Origin: Candidatus Symbiopectobacterium sp. 'North America'
GTDB taxonomy: Bacteria > Pseudomonadota > Gammaproteobacteria > Enterobacterales > Enterobacteriaceae
DNA: 64,000 nt
Direction of reading: 5' to 3'
NCBI RefSeq assembly: GCF_015762685.1
Contig: NZ_PEHF01000084.1
Coordinates: 124,001 to 188,000 of the forward strand
The notes below the pieces were generated by a model. That model had not been told where the DNA came from, searched no databases, and was given only the letters and a program-made list of their open reading frames with translations. The translations under genes were made by a program, and so were the position numbers. Of this stretch, positions 30,703 to 41,442 are shown piece after piece. Within the stretch, counting starts at the first letter, position 1. Each line of letters begins with the position of its first letter.

Positions 30703-31523
30703 AAATGAATAAATCCATCATAGACATGGGTGGCAGGACCGGTCATATAAAGCGGATGCCCGACCCCTTTCCAATGGATATCCAGATCGCCCCCCGGTAA
30801 CGAGACGCGAACCTCATCCGCCAATAACCCTTGTTGAATACCCACCGCCACGGCGGCACAGGCACAGCTGCCACAGGCCTGCGTTTCGCCCGCGCCACGC
30901 TCGTAGACCCGCAGGCGTATGTGGCTACGGTCAACAATCTGCATGAACCCGACGTTGACGCGCTCAGGAAAACGCTCGTGGCTTTCCAGCACCGGGCCAA
31001 GGGTTTCCACATTGGCCGTATCAACATCGTCAACCTGAATCACACGGTGAGGGTTGCCCATGGAAACCACGCCGCACAACACCTTATGATCGTTGGCGCG
31101 CAGGATATAGGTTTTCTCCGCCTTGGCGGCCCGAAACGGCACGCGCTGCGGTTCAAAATCCGGCTCGCCCATGTTCACCCGCACCAGCTCATCATCCGTG
31201 ACGCTGAGCACCATGCGCCCGGTATGGGTACTCACCGCAATATCGCGTTTGTTGGTCAGTCCTTTGATACGCACGAAACGGGCGAAACAGCGTGCGCCGT
31301 TACCGCACTGGGCCACTTCGCTGCCGTCCGCATTGAAAATGCGGTAGTGAAAATCCAGCTCAGGATCGTAAGGCGGCTCGACCACCAGCAATTGATCAAA
31401 CCCTACCCCACGATGGCGATCCGACAAACGGCGAATCAGCTCCGGCGAAAAATAGACATTTTGTGTAACGGCATCGACAACCATAAAATCATTGCCCAAA
31501 CCGTGCATTTTAGCGAACTGCAT
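30699..31523 (-). CDS. dapF: Diaminopimelate epimerase
   Basis: Converts LL- to meso-diaminopimelate for lysine and peptidoglycan. Start at 31523 ([20 protein letters not shown]) gives 274 aa, the E. coli length. Both catalytic Cys are present: in [21 protein letters not shown] (Cys73 region) and in [15 protein letters not shown] (Cys217 region). Intact. Confidence 0.97.
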   Translation of the reverse strand: MQFAKMHGLGNDFMVVDAVTQNVYFSPELIRRLSDRHRGVGFDQLLVVEPPYDPELDFHYRIFNADGSEVAQCGNGARCFARFVRIKGLTNKRDIAVSTHTGRMVLSVTDDELVRVNMGEPDFEPQRVPFRAAKAEKTYILRANDHKVLCGVVSMGNPHRVIQVDDVDTANVETLGPVLESHERFPERVNVGFMQIVDRSHIRLRVYERGAGETQACGSCACAAVAVGIQQGLLADEVRVSLPGGDLDIHWKGVGHPLYMTGPATHVYDGFIHL

Positions 31524-31604
31524 TATACTGACTCCGCTCATGTAACCGGGCGCGGTAATTGCTATCGTGACCTGTTATCCGTGATTAAAATGCAACCGTG
31601 CCGG

Positions 31605-31760
31605 TTACGGACGCATCGACGGCTTTTGATGCGTATTCTTCTGTGCGTCTGGGGTGTTGGTCGGCTCACCGTTCGGCATATAAAGCGGCCCTTTCAACCC
31701 GCAACCCACCAATCCCAGCAGCATCAGCGCCAGAGAAAATGAACGAAATACCTGCTTCAT
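31605..31760 (-). CDS. lptM: Small lipoprotein LptM (YifL)
   Basis: 51-aa lipoprotein: MKQVFRSFSLALMLLGLVGC is a lipoprotein signal with lipobox LVGC, followed by GLKGPLYMPNGEP, the conserved LptM motif. LptM assists assembly of the LptDE lipopolysaccharide translocon. Shorter than the 67-aa E. coli protein, but the functional N-terminal motif is complete. Upstream of dapF, as in E. coli. Confidence 0.92.
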   Translation of the reverse strand: MKQVFRSFSLALMLLGLVGCGLKGPLYMPNGEPTNTPDAQKNTHQKPSMRP

Positions 31761-31837
31761 GTCATTAAGACCTGTCAATCATCTATGCATGCTCTCTATA
31801 ATCGCAGGTGGATCATGAAAAGCAATAGGAATCGAAA

Positions 31838-32173
31838 ATGAACGACAGTGAGTTTCATCAATTAGCGGATGCGTTAATGTTGACGATCGAAGAAGCGTTG
31901 GACGACTTCGACGGTGATGCCGATATCGATTACGAAACCAACGGCGGCGTGATGACACTGAGTTTCGAAAACGGCAGCAAGATAGTCATCAACCGCCAGG
32001 AGCCACTGCATCAGGTATGGTTGGCAACCAAAGCCGGTGGCTATCACTTTACGTATCAGCCAGGCAAGGGTCAGAAGGAACAGTGGATCTGCGATCGCAG
32101 CGGCGAATCCTTCTTTGCGCTGCTGGCGCAGGCATGCAGTGCGCAGGCCGGTGAGGACGTCTCTTTCGATTAA
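31838..32173 (+). CDS. cyaY: Bacterial frataxin CyaY
   Basis: Iron-binding regulator of iron-sulfur cluster assembly. 111 aa. The acidic ridge [17 protein letters not shown] and the conserved sheet motifs ([35 protein letters not shown]) are present. Start at 31838. Divergent from lptM and convergent with cyaA, the usual arrangement. Confidence 0.96.
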   Translation: MNDSEFHQLADALMLTIEEALDDFDGDADIDYETNGGVMTLSFENGSKIVINRQEPLHQVWLATKAGGYHFTYQPGKGQKEQWICDRSGESFFALLAQACSAQAGEDVSFD

Positions 32174-32181
32174 AGCGGGAA

Positions 32182-32216
32182 AACGCTCTGTTGCCACCAA
32201 GGACAACCAGAGCGTT
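32182..32216. terminator. Hairpin at the cyaY-cyaA convergence
   Basis: AACGCTCTGTTG and CAACCAGAGCGTT can pair with a single bulge around a short loop, between the convergent ends of cyaY and cyaA, touching the cyaA stop. No T run, so terminator function is tentative. Confidence 0.4.
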
Positions 32217-34770
32217 ACAGCATGTGCAGTCGCTGTTTGATCGCGGGCGACGCGCTTTCTTTGCCCGGCGATATGTTCAAATGAGATAGCGTCGTACTGC
32301 GAAAAGGAATCACCTGCGCCCGTCCATCCAACTGCACAATCTGGTAGAACTGCGGCAGGTTGAAATTGATAAAGCTGGAGCCGTAGGTAAAGCGGTCATG
32401 GGACGAGGAGTAAAAACGGCTCACGTCACGTACCAACTCTTCCTTGCTGCCTTCACAGTGGTGATAAACCTCAACGTGGTTCGACTCATCTAGAATAAAG
32501 ATATTAAAACCTTGCTCTTCCGGCAGATCTTCAAAGAAGAACTGGATGATCCCTTCGCTCGCCACGCCGTCGATAACCGCTGGAAGGTGGATATGGTTGG
32601 TCTCCACCTGCGTGGGTAACCCTTGCAGTTTGTTGTTGGAAATCGCGCCGTAGAACTCCACCGCATTTTCCAGCTTCTGCACCGATACGCTCAGACGTTC
32701 GAAGAACAGACCCCATGTCTGCCCTGCCACTTTTACCGCTTTGAAACGGCCCGGCTCTTGTCGGGTGCTGGACAGGCGTAGTTCAATGCACTCGGACACC
32801 AACTGCTGCACGCGCGTGCGAATCAAACCGCGCAGGTGTTGGCTATAGCAGAACACTTCCAGCGATTCCGGCAGCGCCGCATCCTGATGCATTTTACCCA
32901 AAATGGTTTTCAACGCTTCCAGCACTGACTGTTCGCCGTTGAAATGCAGGGTTCGCACTTCATTCCACGAATTGCGGTACAGCAGGTCAATGCTGCCCAC
33001 CAGACACTGCTGCTGCTCACCGAAACTGAACACGTCCAGATGGCGGAAATCAAAGTGCACCACCTGATTGCGGAATGCCGCCGTCGGATCGTGCTCCAGA
33101 TTGACGATAATCGCCAGATGCCGAATTTCGCACGGGCTGTACAGCGCCTTGGTCGTGGGTGCCGGTAAACGCAGTGGGAAGTGGCAGGAGACGTCATCCA
33201 CCAATTCGCGCAGGCGGGCAATGTCGATCTGTTCGCTGCCCTTAATGTGCAAGCGCGTGTTCGGCGTCAGCAGCCCGTTAAAATAGGCCCACGCCACCAG
33301 TTTGTTCAGGTAGCGGTTATATTCCAGCGGCTGATGGCTGATGATAGCATCCATAGACGGTGCCTGATTGTACAGATACCAGCCAGAGCGGTTGGCGCGG
33401 CCCGCCGGAACGTAGATAAAGGTCAGATCCGCTTCGGACAGGTCCGGCGAAATTTGCGGATTGAGCAGCGTCACTTTACCCGGCAGCGCTTCAAAGGCGG
33501 CATACAGTTTACGCGTCAGTACGCCGATATCTTGCGGACTGGCACTCACGCTCAGGTTGTTGCGCCGCGCAAAGCGGATCAGGTTGCGATAGGTTTGCAT
33601 CATCGCATCGAGCAATTCATTGTGCGCTTCACGCACGCGCTCGATTTTCCAGTTGGCGCGATTATCCAGCATGGCAAGGTGTTCGCTACTCCAGTCCCAC
33701 TCTTGCACCAGTTGGCTTAGGATCTGCCGCCGCCAGCCGACGCAGGCTTTTTCACGCGACAGTTTTTCGCAGACTTTGAGATAAAAACAACGCCGCGCCA
33801 GATCGAGGCGCGTCGGGTCTTCAATTTGCGTGAGGTATTCGGTTACCCGATCCAGCATCATACAATAAGGGTCGAGCCCAAACGCCACGATCTCCCATTT
33901 GTGCAGCCGGGCTTTGATATCCATCGACAGCAAACGCGTGTCAGGGTATTGCCAGGAATAGGCCTCGAGCAGCAGGGTCTTCAATACCGCCTTGTACGGG
34001 GAATCGATACTTTTATACAACTGCCACAGACTGGCACCGAAATACTCTTCCGCAGAGAGCGAACTCAATCCGCCCAGGTCCAGCCACTCGTTGGGCGCAA
34101 GCGCACCCTGCGCGTAAAGCGACAGGACGTATTCGTCGTAATGCTCTTCTTCTTCAACCGGCACCATATGCCACAGTAGGCGTTTACCAGCCATGCGCAC
34201 GGCAGTGCGATAAAATTCGTCTAGCAACAGGATATGCTGCGTCGAGCCGCAATCTTCGCCGCCCAGGCTGCCACTTTCATTGTGGCGAAAACGGTTCTCG
34301 TCAATCAGGAAGAAGCTGACATCCACCCCTTGCGCCGCCGCCCATTGCTCCAACAGGGTACATTTCTGCTGTAAACGCTGGTGCTCTTCGTGGTCTAGCC
34401 AGGATTGGTGGCACACCCAGATATCCAGATCGGAAGAGCAACTCTGACCGATGGACGAGGTACTGCCCATGGAGTAAACGCCGGTAATCGGCAATTCACC
34501 TTGGGAATTGATGGCAGGGATCTCCCCCCAGCGCAGTTCAATGCTGTCGATGTAACGCTGTTGGTTTTCATCAGGCGTGAAGGTGCACACACCGTGCGGA
34601 ACCTTACCTTCAAGGTAGCCCGGCATGAGCGGATGATGGTGGTGCAATAATACGGGCAGAAGGCGATAAACCTGCTGAAAAGCGGGTTTCATTGCTTCCA
34701 GAGCGCGGTCAACTCGCAGTTGGTTGATCGCGTCCAGTCTCTGCTTCAAAGTCTCGATGTAGAAGTACAA
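32215..34770 (-). CDS. cyaA: Class I adenylate cyclase
   Basis: Makes cAMP from ATP; controlled by the PTS. 851 aa. The N-terminal catalytic domain has a nucleotidyltransferase-type motif, [19 protein letters not shown] (about residues 105-123); the C-terminal part is the glucose-responsive regulatory domain. The start codon is TTG (34768-34770), the same weak start used in E. coli, encoding the conserved [16 protein letters not shown]. Intact. Confidence 0.97.
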   Translation of the reverse strand: MYFYIETLKQRLDAINQLRVDRALEAMKPAFQQVYRLLPVLLHHHHPLMPGYLEGKVPHGVCTFTPDENQQRYIDSIELRWGEIPAINSQGELPITGVYSMGSTSSIGQSCSSDLDIWVCHQSWLDHEEHQRLQQKCTLLEQWAAAQGVDVSFFLIDENRFRHNESGSLGGEDCGSTQHILLLDEFYRTAVRMAGKRLLWHMVPVEEEEHYDEYVLSLYAQGALAPNEWLDLGGLSSLSAEEYFGASLWQLYKSIDSPYKAVLKTLLLEAYSWQYPDTRLLSMDIKARLHKWEIVAFGLDPYCMMLDRVTEYLTQIEDPTRLDLARRCFYLKVCEKLSREKACVGWRRQILSQLVQEWDWSSEHLAMLDNRANWKIERVREAHNELLDAMMQTYRNLIRFARRNNLSVSASPQDIGVLTRKLYAAFEALPGKVTLLNPQISPDLSEADLTFIYVPAGRANRSGWYLYNQAPSMDAIISHQPLEYNRYLNKLVAWAYFNGLLTPNTRLHIKGSEQIDIARLRELVDDVSCHFPLRLPAPTTKALYSPCEIRHLAIIVNLEHDPTAAFRNQVVHFDFRHLDVFSFGEQQQCLVGSIDLLYRNSWNEVRTLHFNGEQSVLEALKTILGKMHQDAALPESLEVFCYSQHLRGLIRTRVQQLVSECIELRLSSTRQEPGRFKAVKVAGQTWGLFFERLSVSVQKLENAVEFYGAISNNKLQGLPTQVETNHIHLPAVIDGVASEGIIQFFFEDLPEEQGFNIFILDESNHVEVYHHCEGSKEELVRDVSRFYSSSHDRFTYGSSFINFNLPQFYQIVQLDGRAQVIPFRSTTLSHLNISPGKESASPAIKQRLHML

Positions 34771-35105
34771 GACGGTCCGCCTGATTATCCCAGTGCCTAG
34801 AAAAAACCCCGTGTTCCAAACTCATCAGCAATAGAATTAGAGGAGTGACTGATTAAGATAGTGCTGGAAACGTGATCAATTTAACACCTTGCTCATTGAG
34901 CGTAAAGAAACTAAAGAAAGTTAGCCACGATTAGCTTACTTTCTCTTATTGTCCCTCGCTCTATGGCATGATTACGCCGCGATCCCCAACCTCATGGTGA
35001 AAACACGCACCTTACCGTCGCTATCCAGCACCTTCAGCGCCGGAACGCTGACACCTGAGCGTCTCAGTGATACGATGGCGCTAAATGATAAAAACGGTAT
35101 TAAGC
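34771..35105. promoter_or_regulatory. cyaA-hemC divergent promoter region
   Basis: 335 bases separating cyaA and hemC. It holds the CRP site and AT-rich stretches around 34890-34945. Promoters for both operons must lie here. No gene seen. Confidence 0.6.
34868..34889. promoter_or_regulatory. CRP site in the cyaA promoter
   Basis: On the minus strand the sequence AGGTGTTAAATTGATCACGT is the same as the known CRP operator in the E. coli cyaA P2 promoter, about 100 bases upstream of the TTG start. It implies preserved negative feedback of cAMP-CRP on cyaA. Confidence 0.85.
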
Positions 35106-36047
35106 ATGGTAGACAACACCCTTAGAATTGCCACCCGACAAAGCCCACTTGCACTGTGGCAAGCTCATTATGTGCAACAACAGTTGCAGCAATACTACCC
35201 CACGTTGCAGGTTGAACTGGTTCCCATGGTGACGCGCGGCGACATCATCCTGGACACGCCGCTGGCGAAAGTGGGCGGCAAGGGGCTGTTTGTTAAAGAG
35301 CTGGAGCGCGCTTTGCTGGAAGGTCGCGCGGATATCGCCGTGCACTCTATGAAGGATGTGCCGGTATCGTTCCCCAATGGGCTTGGCCTGTATACCATTT
35401 GTGAGCGTGACGATCCGCGCGATGCCTTTGTTTCGAATCAGTATGCCAGCGTGGCCGATCTCCCGCTCGAAAGCTGCGTCGGCACCTCCAGCCTGCGCCG
35501 CCAGTGCCAGTTGCGCGCTCGCCGACCGGATCTGATCATCCGCGATTTGCGCGGGAACGTTGGAACTCGCCTGAGCAAGCTGGATAACGGCGACTATGAC
35601 GCCATTATTTTGGCCGTTGCCGGGCTATCACGTCTGAATCTGTCAGAACGCATCCGCACGCCACTCACCCCGGAAGAGTCGCTGCCCGCCGTCGGTCAGG
35701 GCGCGATTGGTATCGAATGCCGGGAAAATGACGCCCGTGTGCGCGAACTGCTGGCACCGCTCAACCATGAACAGACCGCCTGCCGTGTTCTTGCTGAACG
35801 CGCCATGAATCTTCGCCTCGACGGTGGCTGCCAAGTTCCGATCGGCAGCTATGCTGAACTTAATGCGGGGCAACTCTGGCTAAGAGCCTTGGTTGGCGCA
35901 CCGGATGGCAGCAAGATGATTCGCGGTGAGCGCATCGGCCCCGCCAGCGAAGCGGAACGCATGGGTATCGATCTGGCTGAAGAGCTGTTAGCCAAAGGCG
36001 CAGACGCTATTCTGCACGCCGTTTATCAGGGCGCAGGCTCATCATGA
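35106..36047 (+). CDS. hemC: Hydroxymethylbilane synthase
   Basis: Polymerises four porphobilinogens in haem synthesis. Start at 35106 ([19 protein letters not shown]) gives 313 aa, the E. coli length. The dipyrromethane-cofactor Cys is in [12 protein letters not shown], and the catalytic Asp lies in the VHSMKDVPV segment. Overlaps hemD by 4 bases. Intact. Confidence 0.97.
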   Translation: MVDNTLRIATRQSPLALWQAHYVQQQLQQYYPTLQVELVPMVTRGDIILDTPLAKVGGKGLFVKELERALLEGRADIAVHSMKDVPVSFPNGLGLYTICERDDPRDAFVSNQYASVADLPLESCVGTSSLRRQCQLRARRPDLIIRDLRGNVGTRLSKLDNGDYDAIILAVAGLSRLNLSERIRTPLTPEESLPAVGQGAIGIECRENDARVRELLAPLNHEQTACRVLAERAMNLRLDGGCQVPIGSYAELNAGQLWLRALVGAPDGSKMIRGERIGPASEAERMGIDLAEELLAKGADAILHAVYQGAGSS

Positions 36048-36784
36048 CCATTCTGGTGGCCCGCCCGTCACCAGCGGGAGAGGCACTGGTGGAACGGCTG
36101 CGCAAGCTCGGCCACGCGGCTTGCCATAGTCCGCTTATCGATTTTTCCCCCGGCAGTGAATTGCCTTCCCTATCAGCACGGCTGGCGGCGCTACGCGAGG
36201 GCGATATGTTGTTCGCGCTGTCGCAGCACACCGTGCGCTATGCCGCCGCCGCACTCACACAAGTGGGTTTACCCTGGCCCGCCGTCCCGGTTTATTACGC
36301 CATCGGACGTACCACCGCACTGGCGCTGCATCAGGCCACCTCTCGCGCCGTTGCCTATCCGCCCGAGCGGGAAACCAGCGAAATGCTGCTGCAACTGCCA
36401 GAATTACAAAATATTAGTGGCAAAAACGCGCTATTATTACGAGGGAATGGCGGCAGAGAGCTGCTGGCAACAACGCTCGCAGAACGCGGCGCACAGGTCA
36501 GTTATTGTGAATGTTATCAGCGCAGTCCGGTCTATTATGATGGGCCGGAACAGAGCCGACATTGGCAGCAACTCGGTATCGATCGTCTGGTGATCACCAG
36601 CGGCGATATGCTGCATCAGCTGTATGCGCTGGTGCCACATTATTATCGCGAATCCTGGCTGCTCCATTGCCAGGTTATCGTTGTTAGCGAACGGTTGGAG
36701 CTAGAGGCGCGCCAGCTTGGCTGGCGTGACGTGCTTATCGCGGACAATGCCGATAACGACGCGCTTGTGCGTCTGCTATCGTGA
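36044..36784 (+). CDS. hemD: Uroporphyrinogen-III synthase
   Basis: Closes and inverts ring D of the bilane. 246 aa, as in E. coli. Family motifs [15 protein letters not shown] near the start and IGRTTALAL plus [16 protein letters not shown] in the middle are clear. Intact, translationally coupled to hemC. Confidence 0.95.
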   Translation: MTILVARPSPAGEALVERLRKLGHAACHSPLIDFSPGSELPSLSARLAALREGDMLFALSQHTVRYAAAALTQVGLPWPAVPVYYAIGRTTALALHQATSRAVAYPPERETSEMLLQLPELQNISGKNALLLRGNGGRELLATTLAERGAQVSYCECYQRSPVYYDGPEQSRHWQQLGIDRLVITSGDMLHQLYALVPHYYRESWLLHCQVIVVSERLELEARQLGWRDVLIADNADNDALVRLLS

Positions 36785-36830
36785 CTGCACGGCCAACCGT
36801 ACAACAAACCAGACCATGGGATGACCCATT

Positions 36831-37976
36831 ATGACGGAACACCATACTCCTTCAACCCCACCGGAAACGGTGACAAAACGTCCTGATGCCACATTTTCGT
36901 CCTCCGACGCCGCGTCAGCGGATGAACCGCGCCGGGACCGTGCGGGACATGGCCGTGTTCTGGGTGGCGTTGCCATTGCTATCGCCCTGCTGTTAAGCGG
37001 GGGCGTGTACTATATCGGACAGCAACAGGAGAAACAAAACGCCGCGTCCATGGCACAAATGAAGGGCGAACTGGCGGCGCTACAGCAACAGTATCAACAG
37101 GATAAAACGGCGTGGCAGGCCGCGCTGGCACAACAAAAACAGTGGCAGGACAGCACCGCGAACCAGTTGAACGGGGTCACGCGGGAATCCAGCGAACTCA
37201 GCCAGAAACTGGCCGCCCTTTCCAACCACGATACCAGCACCTGGCTGCTGGCGCAGGCGGATTTTCTGGTCAAACTGGCCGGGCGCAAGCTGTGGAGTGA
37301 TAAGGATGTACTGACCGCGGGCGCACTGCTGAAAAGCGCCGATGGCAGTCTGGCTGACATGAACGATCCGAGTCTGCTTGAACTGCGCCGGGCCATTGCC
37401 AATGATATCAGCGCGCTGGCGTCAGTCGGTCAGGTGGATTTCGACGGCATTATTTTGCGGGTGAATCAGTTAACCGATCAGGTCGACAATCTACGTCTGG
37501 CCGATAACACCCAGGACGATGATGCGCCAATGGATGAAACCGACGGCGAGCTTTCGGCCACACTCAGCGAATGGCGACAGAATCTGAGCAAAAGCTGGCA
37601 CAACTTCATGTCCGATTTTATTACCATTCGCCGGCGTGACAGTAATGCCGAACCCCTGCTGGCTCCGAATCAGGATTTCTACCTGCGTGAAAACATCCGA
37701 GCGCGCCTGCTGACCGCCGCACAGGCCGTACCGCGTCATCAGAATGAGACCTTCAAACAGTCTCTGGAAGCGGTATCCACCTGGGTGCGAGCCTATTTTG
37801 ATACCAGCGATCCCGGCACCAAAGCCTTTCTGGAACAGGTTGACAGCTTAAGCCAGCAGCTTGTCTCTCTGGATGTTCCTACTACGCTCCAAAGCCAGCC
37901 GCTGCTGGAAAAACTGATGCAAACGCGAGTGCGTAATCTGTTGGCGCAATCGCCTGCGCAGCAACACGAGGGCTGA
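36831..37976 (+). CDS. hemX: HemX-like inner membrane protein
   Basis: Third gene of the hem operon, 381 aa. Once called uroporphyrinogen-III methyltransferase, but it lacks a SAM domain. A charged N-terminus (1-42), one membrane helix (about 43-63, [20 protein letters not shown]), and a periplasmic coiled coil ([20 protein letters not shown] onward). Intact. Confidence 0.92.
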   Translation: MTEHHTPSTPPETVTKRPDATFSSSDAASADEPRRDRAGHGRVLGGVAIAIALLLSGGVYYIGQQQEKQNAASMAQMKGELAALQQQYQQDKTAWQAALAQQKQWQDSTANQLNGVTRESSELSQKLAALSNHDTSTWLLAQADFLVKLAGRKLWSDKDVLTAGALLKSADGSLADMNDPSLLELRRAIANDISALASVGQVDFDGIILRVNQLTDQVDNLRLADNTQDDDAPMDETDGELSATLSEWRQNLSKSWHNFMSDFITIRRRDSNAEPLLAPNQDFYLRENIRARLLTAAQAVPRHQNETFKQSLEAVSTWVRAYFDTSDPGTKAFLEQVDSLSQQLVSLDVPTTLQSQPLLEKLMQTRVRNLLAQSPAQQHEG

Positions 37977-37978
37977 TC

Positions 37979-39160
37979 ATGCTGTTCTTGTTACTGCTCC
38001 TTATTGCTGGCGTAGTGCTTGGCCCGATGCTCGCAGGACGTCAGGGCTATGTACTGGTGCAAACCGACACCTACAACATCGAAACTAGCGTTACCGGATT
38101 GGTTATCATCCTGGTGCTGCTGTTGGTCGTCCTGTTTGCGCTGGAGTGGCTGTTGCGTCGCGTATTTCGCATCGGCGCGCGTACCCGCGGCTGGTTTCTC
38201 GGTCGTAAACGCTCGCGCGCCAGAAAACAGACCAAAGCAGCTCTGCTCAAACTGGCCGAGGGCGATTATCTTCAGGTTGAAAAACTGCTGACGCGTAACG
38301 CGGATCACGCAGAGCAACCGGTGGTGAACTATCTGCTGGCCGCCGAAGCTGCGCAGCAACGCGGTGATGAATTTCGCACTCGACAGTATCTGGAACGGGC
38401 GGTCGAAATGGCCGACACCGATCAGTTGCCGGTAGACATCACCCGCGTGCGCATCCAACTGGCTCGTAATGAGGATCACGCCGCACGCCATGGCGTCGAT
38501 CGTTTGCTGGCATACGCACCGCGCCATCCTGAAGTATTACGGTTAGCGGAACTGGCGTTCCAACGCACCCACGCTTACGGTGCGCTGTTAGATATTCTGC
38601 CTGCCATGCGCAAAACCCAGATTCGTACTGAGGATGAGTTGGAGGCATTGCGCCAATCCGCCCTGCTCGGCCTGATGGAACAAGAGATGGCGGAAGGCGG
38701 CAGCGAAGGACTGAAGCAGTGGTGGAAGGAACAAAGCTGCAAGGTGCTGCAAGATTTGCCATTGCAAGTGGCGATGGCGGAGCATCTTATTGCCTGCGAC
38801 GATCACCACACCGCCCAACAGATTGTGATCGACGGTTTGAAACGTCACTACGATGAACGTCTGGTACTGCTGATGCCACGTCTGGCCGCAGGCGAACCGG
38901 CCTCGTTGGAAAAACTCCTGAGCCAGTTGCTAAAACAACACGATAACAGTGCGTTACTGCACAGTACCCAGGGACAGTTAATGCTGAAACAGGGGGAATG
39001 GCAGCAGGCCTGCGATGCGTTTGCTGCGGCGTTGGCGCTGCGCCCGGATGCCTTTGATTACGCTTGGCGCGCCGATTCCTTTGACCATCTGCGGCTGCCG
39101 GAGGAAGCGGCCCAGATGCGTCGCGAAGGGCTGTTACTCACACTACAAACCCCGTCTTAA
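37979..39160 (+). CDS. hemY: HemY, inner membrane TPR protein
   Basis: 393 aa (E. coli 398). Two N-terminal membrane helices (LFLLLLLIAGVVLGPML; SVTGLVIILVLLLVVLFALEWLL) and a cytoplasmic TPR region. Its role in haem metabolism is not settled. It starts three bases after hemX; last gene of hemCDXY. Intact. Confidence 0.94.
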   Translation: MLFLLLLLIAGVVLGPMLAGRQGYVLVQTDTYNIETSVTGLVIILVLLLVVLFALEWLLRRVFRIGARTRGWFLGRKRSRARKQTKAALLKLAEGDYLQVEKLLTRNADHAEQPVVNYLLAAEAAQQRGDEFRTRQYLERAVEMADTDQLPVDITRVRIQLARNEDHAARHGVDRLLAYAPRHPEVLRLAELAFQRTHAYGALLDILPAMRKTQIRTEDELEALRQSALLGLMEQEMAEGGSEGLKQWWKEQSCKVLQDLPLQVAMAEHLIACDDHHTAQQIVIDGLKRHYDERLVLLMPRLAAGEPASLEKLLSQLLKQHDNSALLHSTQGQLMLKQGEWQQACDAFAAALALRPDAFDYAWRADSFDHLRLPEEAAQMRREGLLLTLQTPS

Positions 39161-39170
39161 TCGCGCTCCC

Positions 39171-39195
39171 CGCTGCCCCACATTCTGGGGCAGCG
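39171..39195 (+). terminator. Hairpin downstream of hemY
   Basis: Perfect 10-bp GC-rich stem CGCTGCCCCA / TGGGGCAGCG with a 5-base loop, 10 bases after the hemY stop. There is no T run; likely the operon end signal. Confidence 0.6.
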
Positions 39196-39239
39196 CTATC
39201 CCATCAGCGAAAGAGACACACTTTTATACCGTTACGCAA

Positions 39240-39516
39240 TATACCCTAAATAATTCGAGTTGCAGGAAGGCGGCAAGTGAGTGACAAATTTGTCTGGAAC
39301 AAATTTGAACAGCGCTTGCGCTGGCCCGTAGGGTGAACCTCAGGGATGAGGTTCATTCATCCCGATGAGCTTACTCAGGTAAGTGATTCGGGTGACAAAT
39401 CTGCCGGGAGCAGATTTGAACGCCGCGTGCGGCGGCCTCGTAAGAGGTGAGGCCCAGGGATGGGCCGAATAACGAGTGCAGCCAACGCACATGCAACTTG
39501 AAGTATGACGGGTATA
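39240..39516. repeat. MITE-like element with imperfect terminal inverted repeats and two triple-hairpin modules
   Basis: 277 bases bounded by 25-base inverted ends (20 of 25 match): left begins TATACCCTAAATAATTCG, right ends AAGTATGACGGGTATA. The interior carries two related modules, each with three successive hairpins. Module 1 (about 39281-39362) has AAATTTGT/ACAAATTT, AGCGC/GCGCT and TGAACCTC/GAGGTTCA. Module 2 (about 39390-39468) has CAAATCTGC/GCAGATTTG, CGCCGC/GCGGCG and GGCCCA/TGGGCC. Base changes between modules are compensated on both arms. No transposase. Repeats of this kind are common between genes in Pectobacterium and its relatives (from memory). Confidence 0.8.
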
Positions 39517-39537
39517 AAATGAAACCGGTTTCATTTT
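39516..39537. promoter_or_regulatory. AscG-type (LacI-family) operator upstream of the glucosidase gene
   Basis: A perfect 22-base palindrome centred on TGAAACCGGTTTCA, the operator sequence recognised by AscG in E. coli, 22 bases before the glucosidase start codon. The MITE ends at its first base. A TATAAAAT -10-like sequence overlaps the junction. Confidence 0.75.
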
Positions 39538-39546
39538 GGATACTAA

Positions 39547-40997
<1,451 letters not shown>

Positions 40998-41006
40998 AAA
41001 TGGCGC

Positions 41007-41241
41007 AAAAAAAACGCTTGCCAATAAACGGCAAGCGTTGAATAAGATCAGGTCATAAAAGACTACAGTAGAGTGCTTCACTCAACGTAATGTCCGAAAA
41101 GTCCGATGGTGTCGTGAAATGCAGTAAAACGGCTAATCACAACGTCATCTGGAGGTGGACGATAGGCACCTGTAAACGGCTCTGCGTCATTCCCAGGATT
41201 ATGAAGCCGAAGCAAACATAGAAGGAGGAATGAGCATCTAA
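41007..41241 (-). ncRNA. glmZ: GlmZ, small RNA activating glmS
   Basis: On the minus strand the RNA begins TTAGATGCTCATTCC (E. coli GTAGATGCTCATTCC), continues through GGAATGACGCAGAGCCGTTT, TATCGTCCAC, and the conserved ACGTTGAGTGAAGCAC that pairs with the glmS leader, and ends in an AACGCTTGCC/GGCAAGCGTT hairpin followed by eight U (41007-41014). Position opposite the end of the hemCDXY region matches E. coli. GlmZ, when not processed by RapZ/RNase E, activates translation of glucosamine-6-phosphate synthase. Length about 235 nt versus 207 in E. coli. Confidence 0.95.
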
Positions 41242-41247
41242 GGGGTC

Positions 41248-41268
41248 ATATTAGCATGAACCGTGCCA
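41248..41268 (-). promoter_or_regulatory. Overlapping sigma54 and sigma70 promoters of glmZ
   Basis: TGGCAC (41263-41268, minus strand) and TGC (41254-41256) place GG and GC exactly 10 bases apart, the -24/-12 rule of sigma54, with the predicted start 12-13 bases on, at 41241. A sigma70 -10 box TAATAT (41248-41253) gives the same start, with a poor -35. Such overlaps are known for glmY/glmZ in enterobacteria. Confidence 0.8.
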
Positions 41269-41442
41269 GATCGTCGCCACATTGAAAACAAAAAAACAAA
41301 CCAATCTAATTTATTGAAAAATATATAATTTAAAATACATCGCTTTCGCAATTTATCCTCTCGACTGACAGCTTGCACCAAGCATGAATAACCCAACTGT
41401 CTCCATATAGAGACATAACGTTGGGTTTTGTTTTTTCATGTT
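41269..41442. other. AT-rich glmZ upstream region
   Basis: Rich in A and T between 41285 and 41350, as expected for an IHF-bent enhancer region between the QseF sites and the sigma54 promoter. No gene. Confidence 0.5.
41398..41415. promoter_or_regulatory. QseF/GlrR activator site for glmZ (perfect)
   Basis: TGTC-N10-GACA, the QseF (GlrR) binding motif, with no mismatch, about 165 bases upstream of the GlmZ start: a normal enhancer distance for sigma54. Confidence 0.8.

Noticed and set aside
41007-41241. Simple terminator of the glucosidase gene at 41013-41039
   Set aside because: The U run is on the minus strand only, and the upstream sequence matches GlmZ over its whole length.
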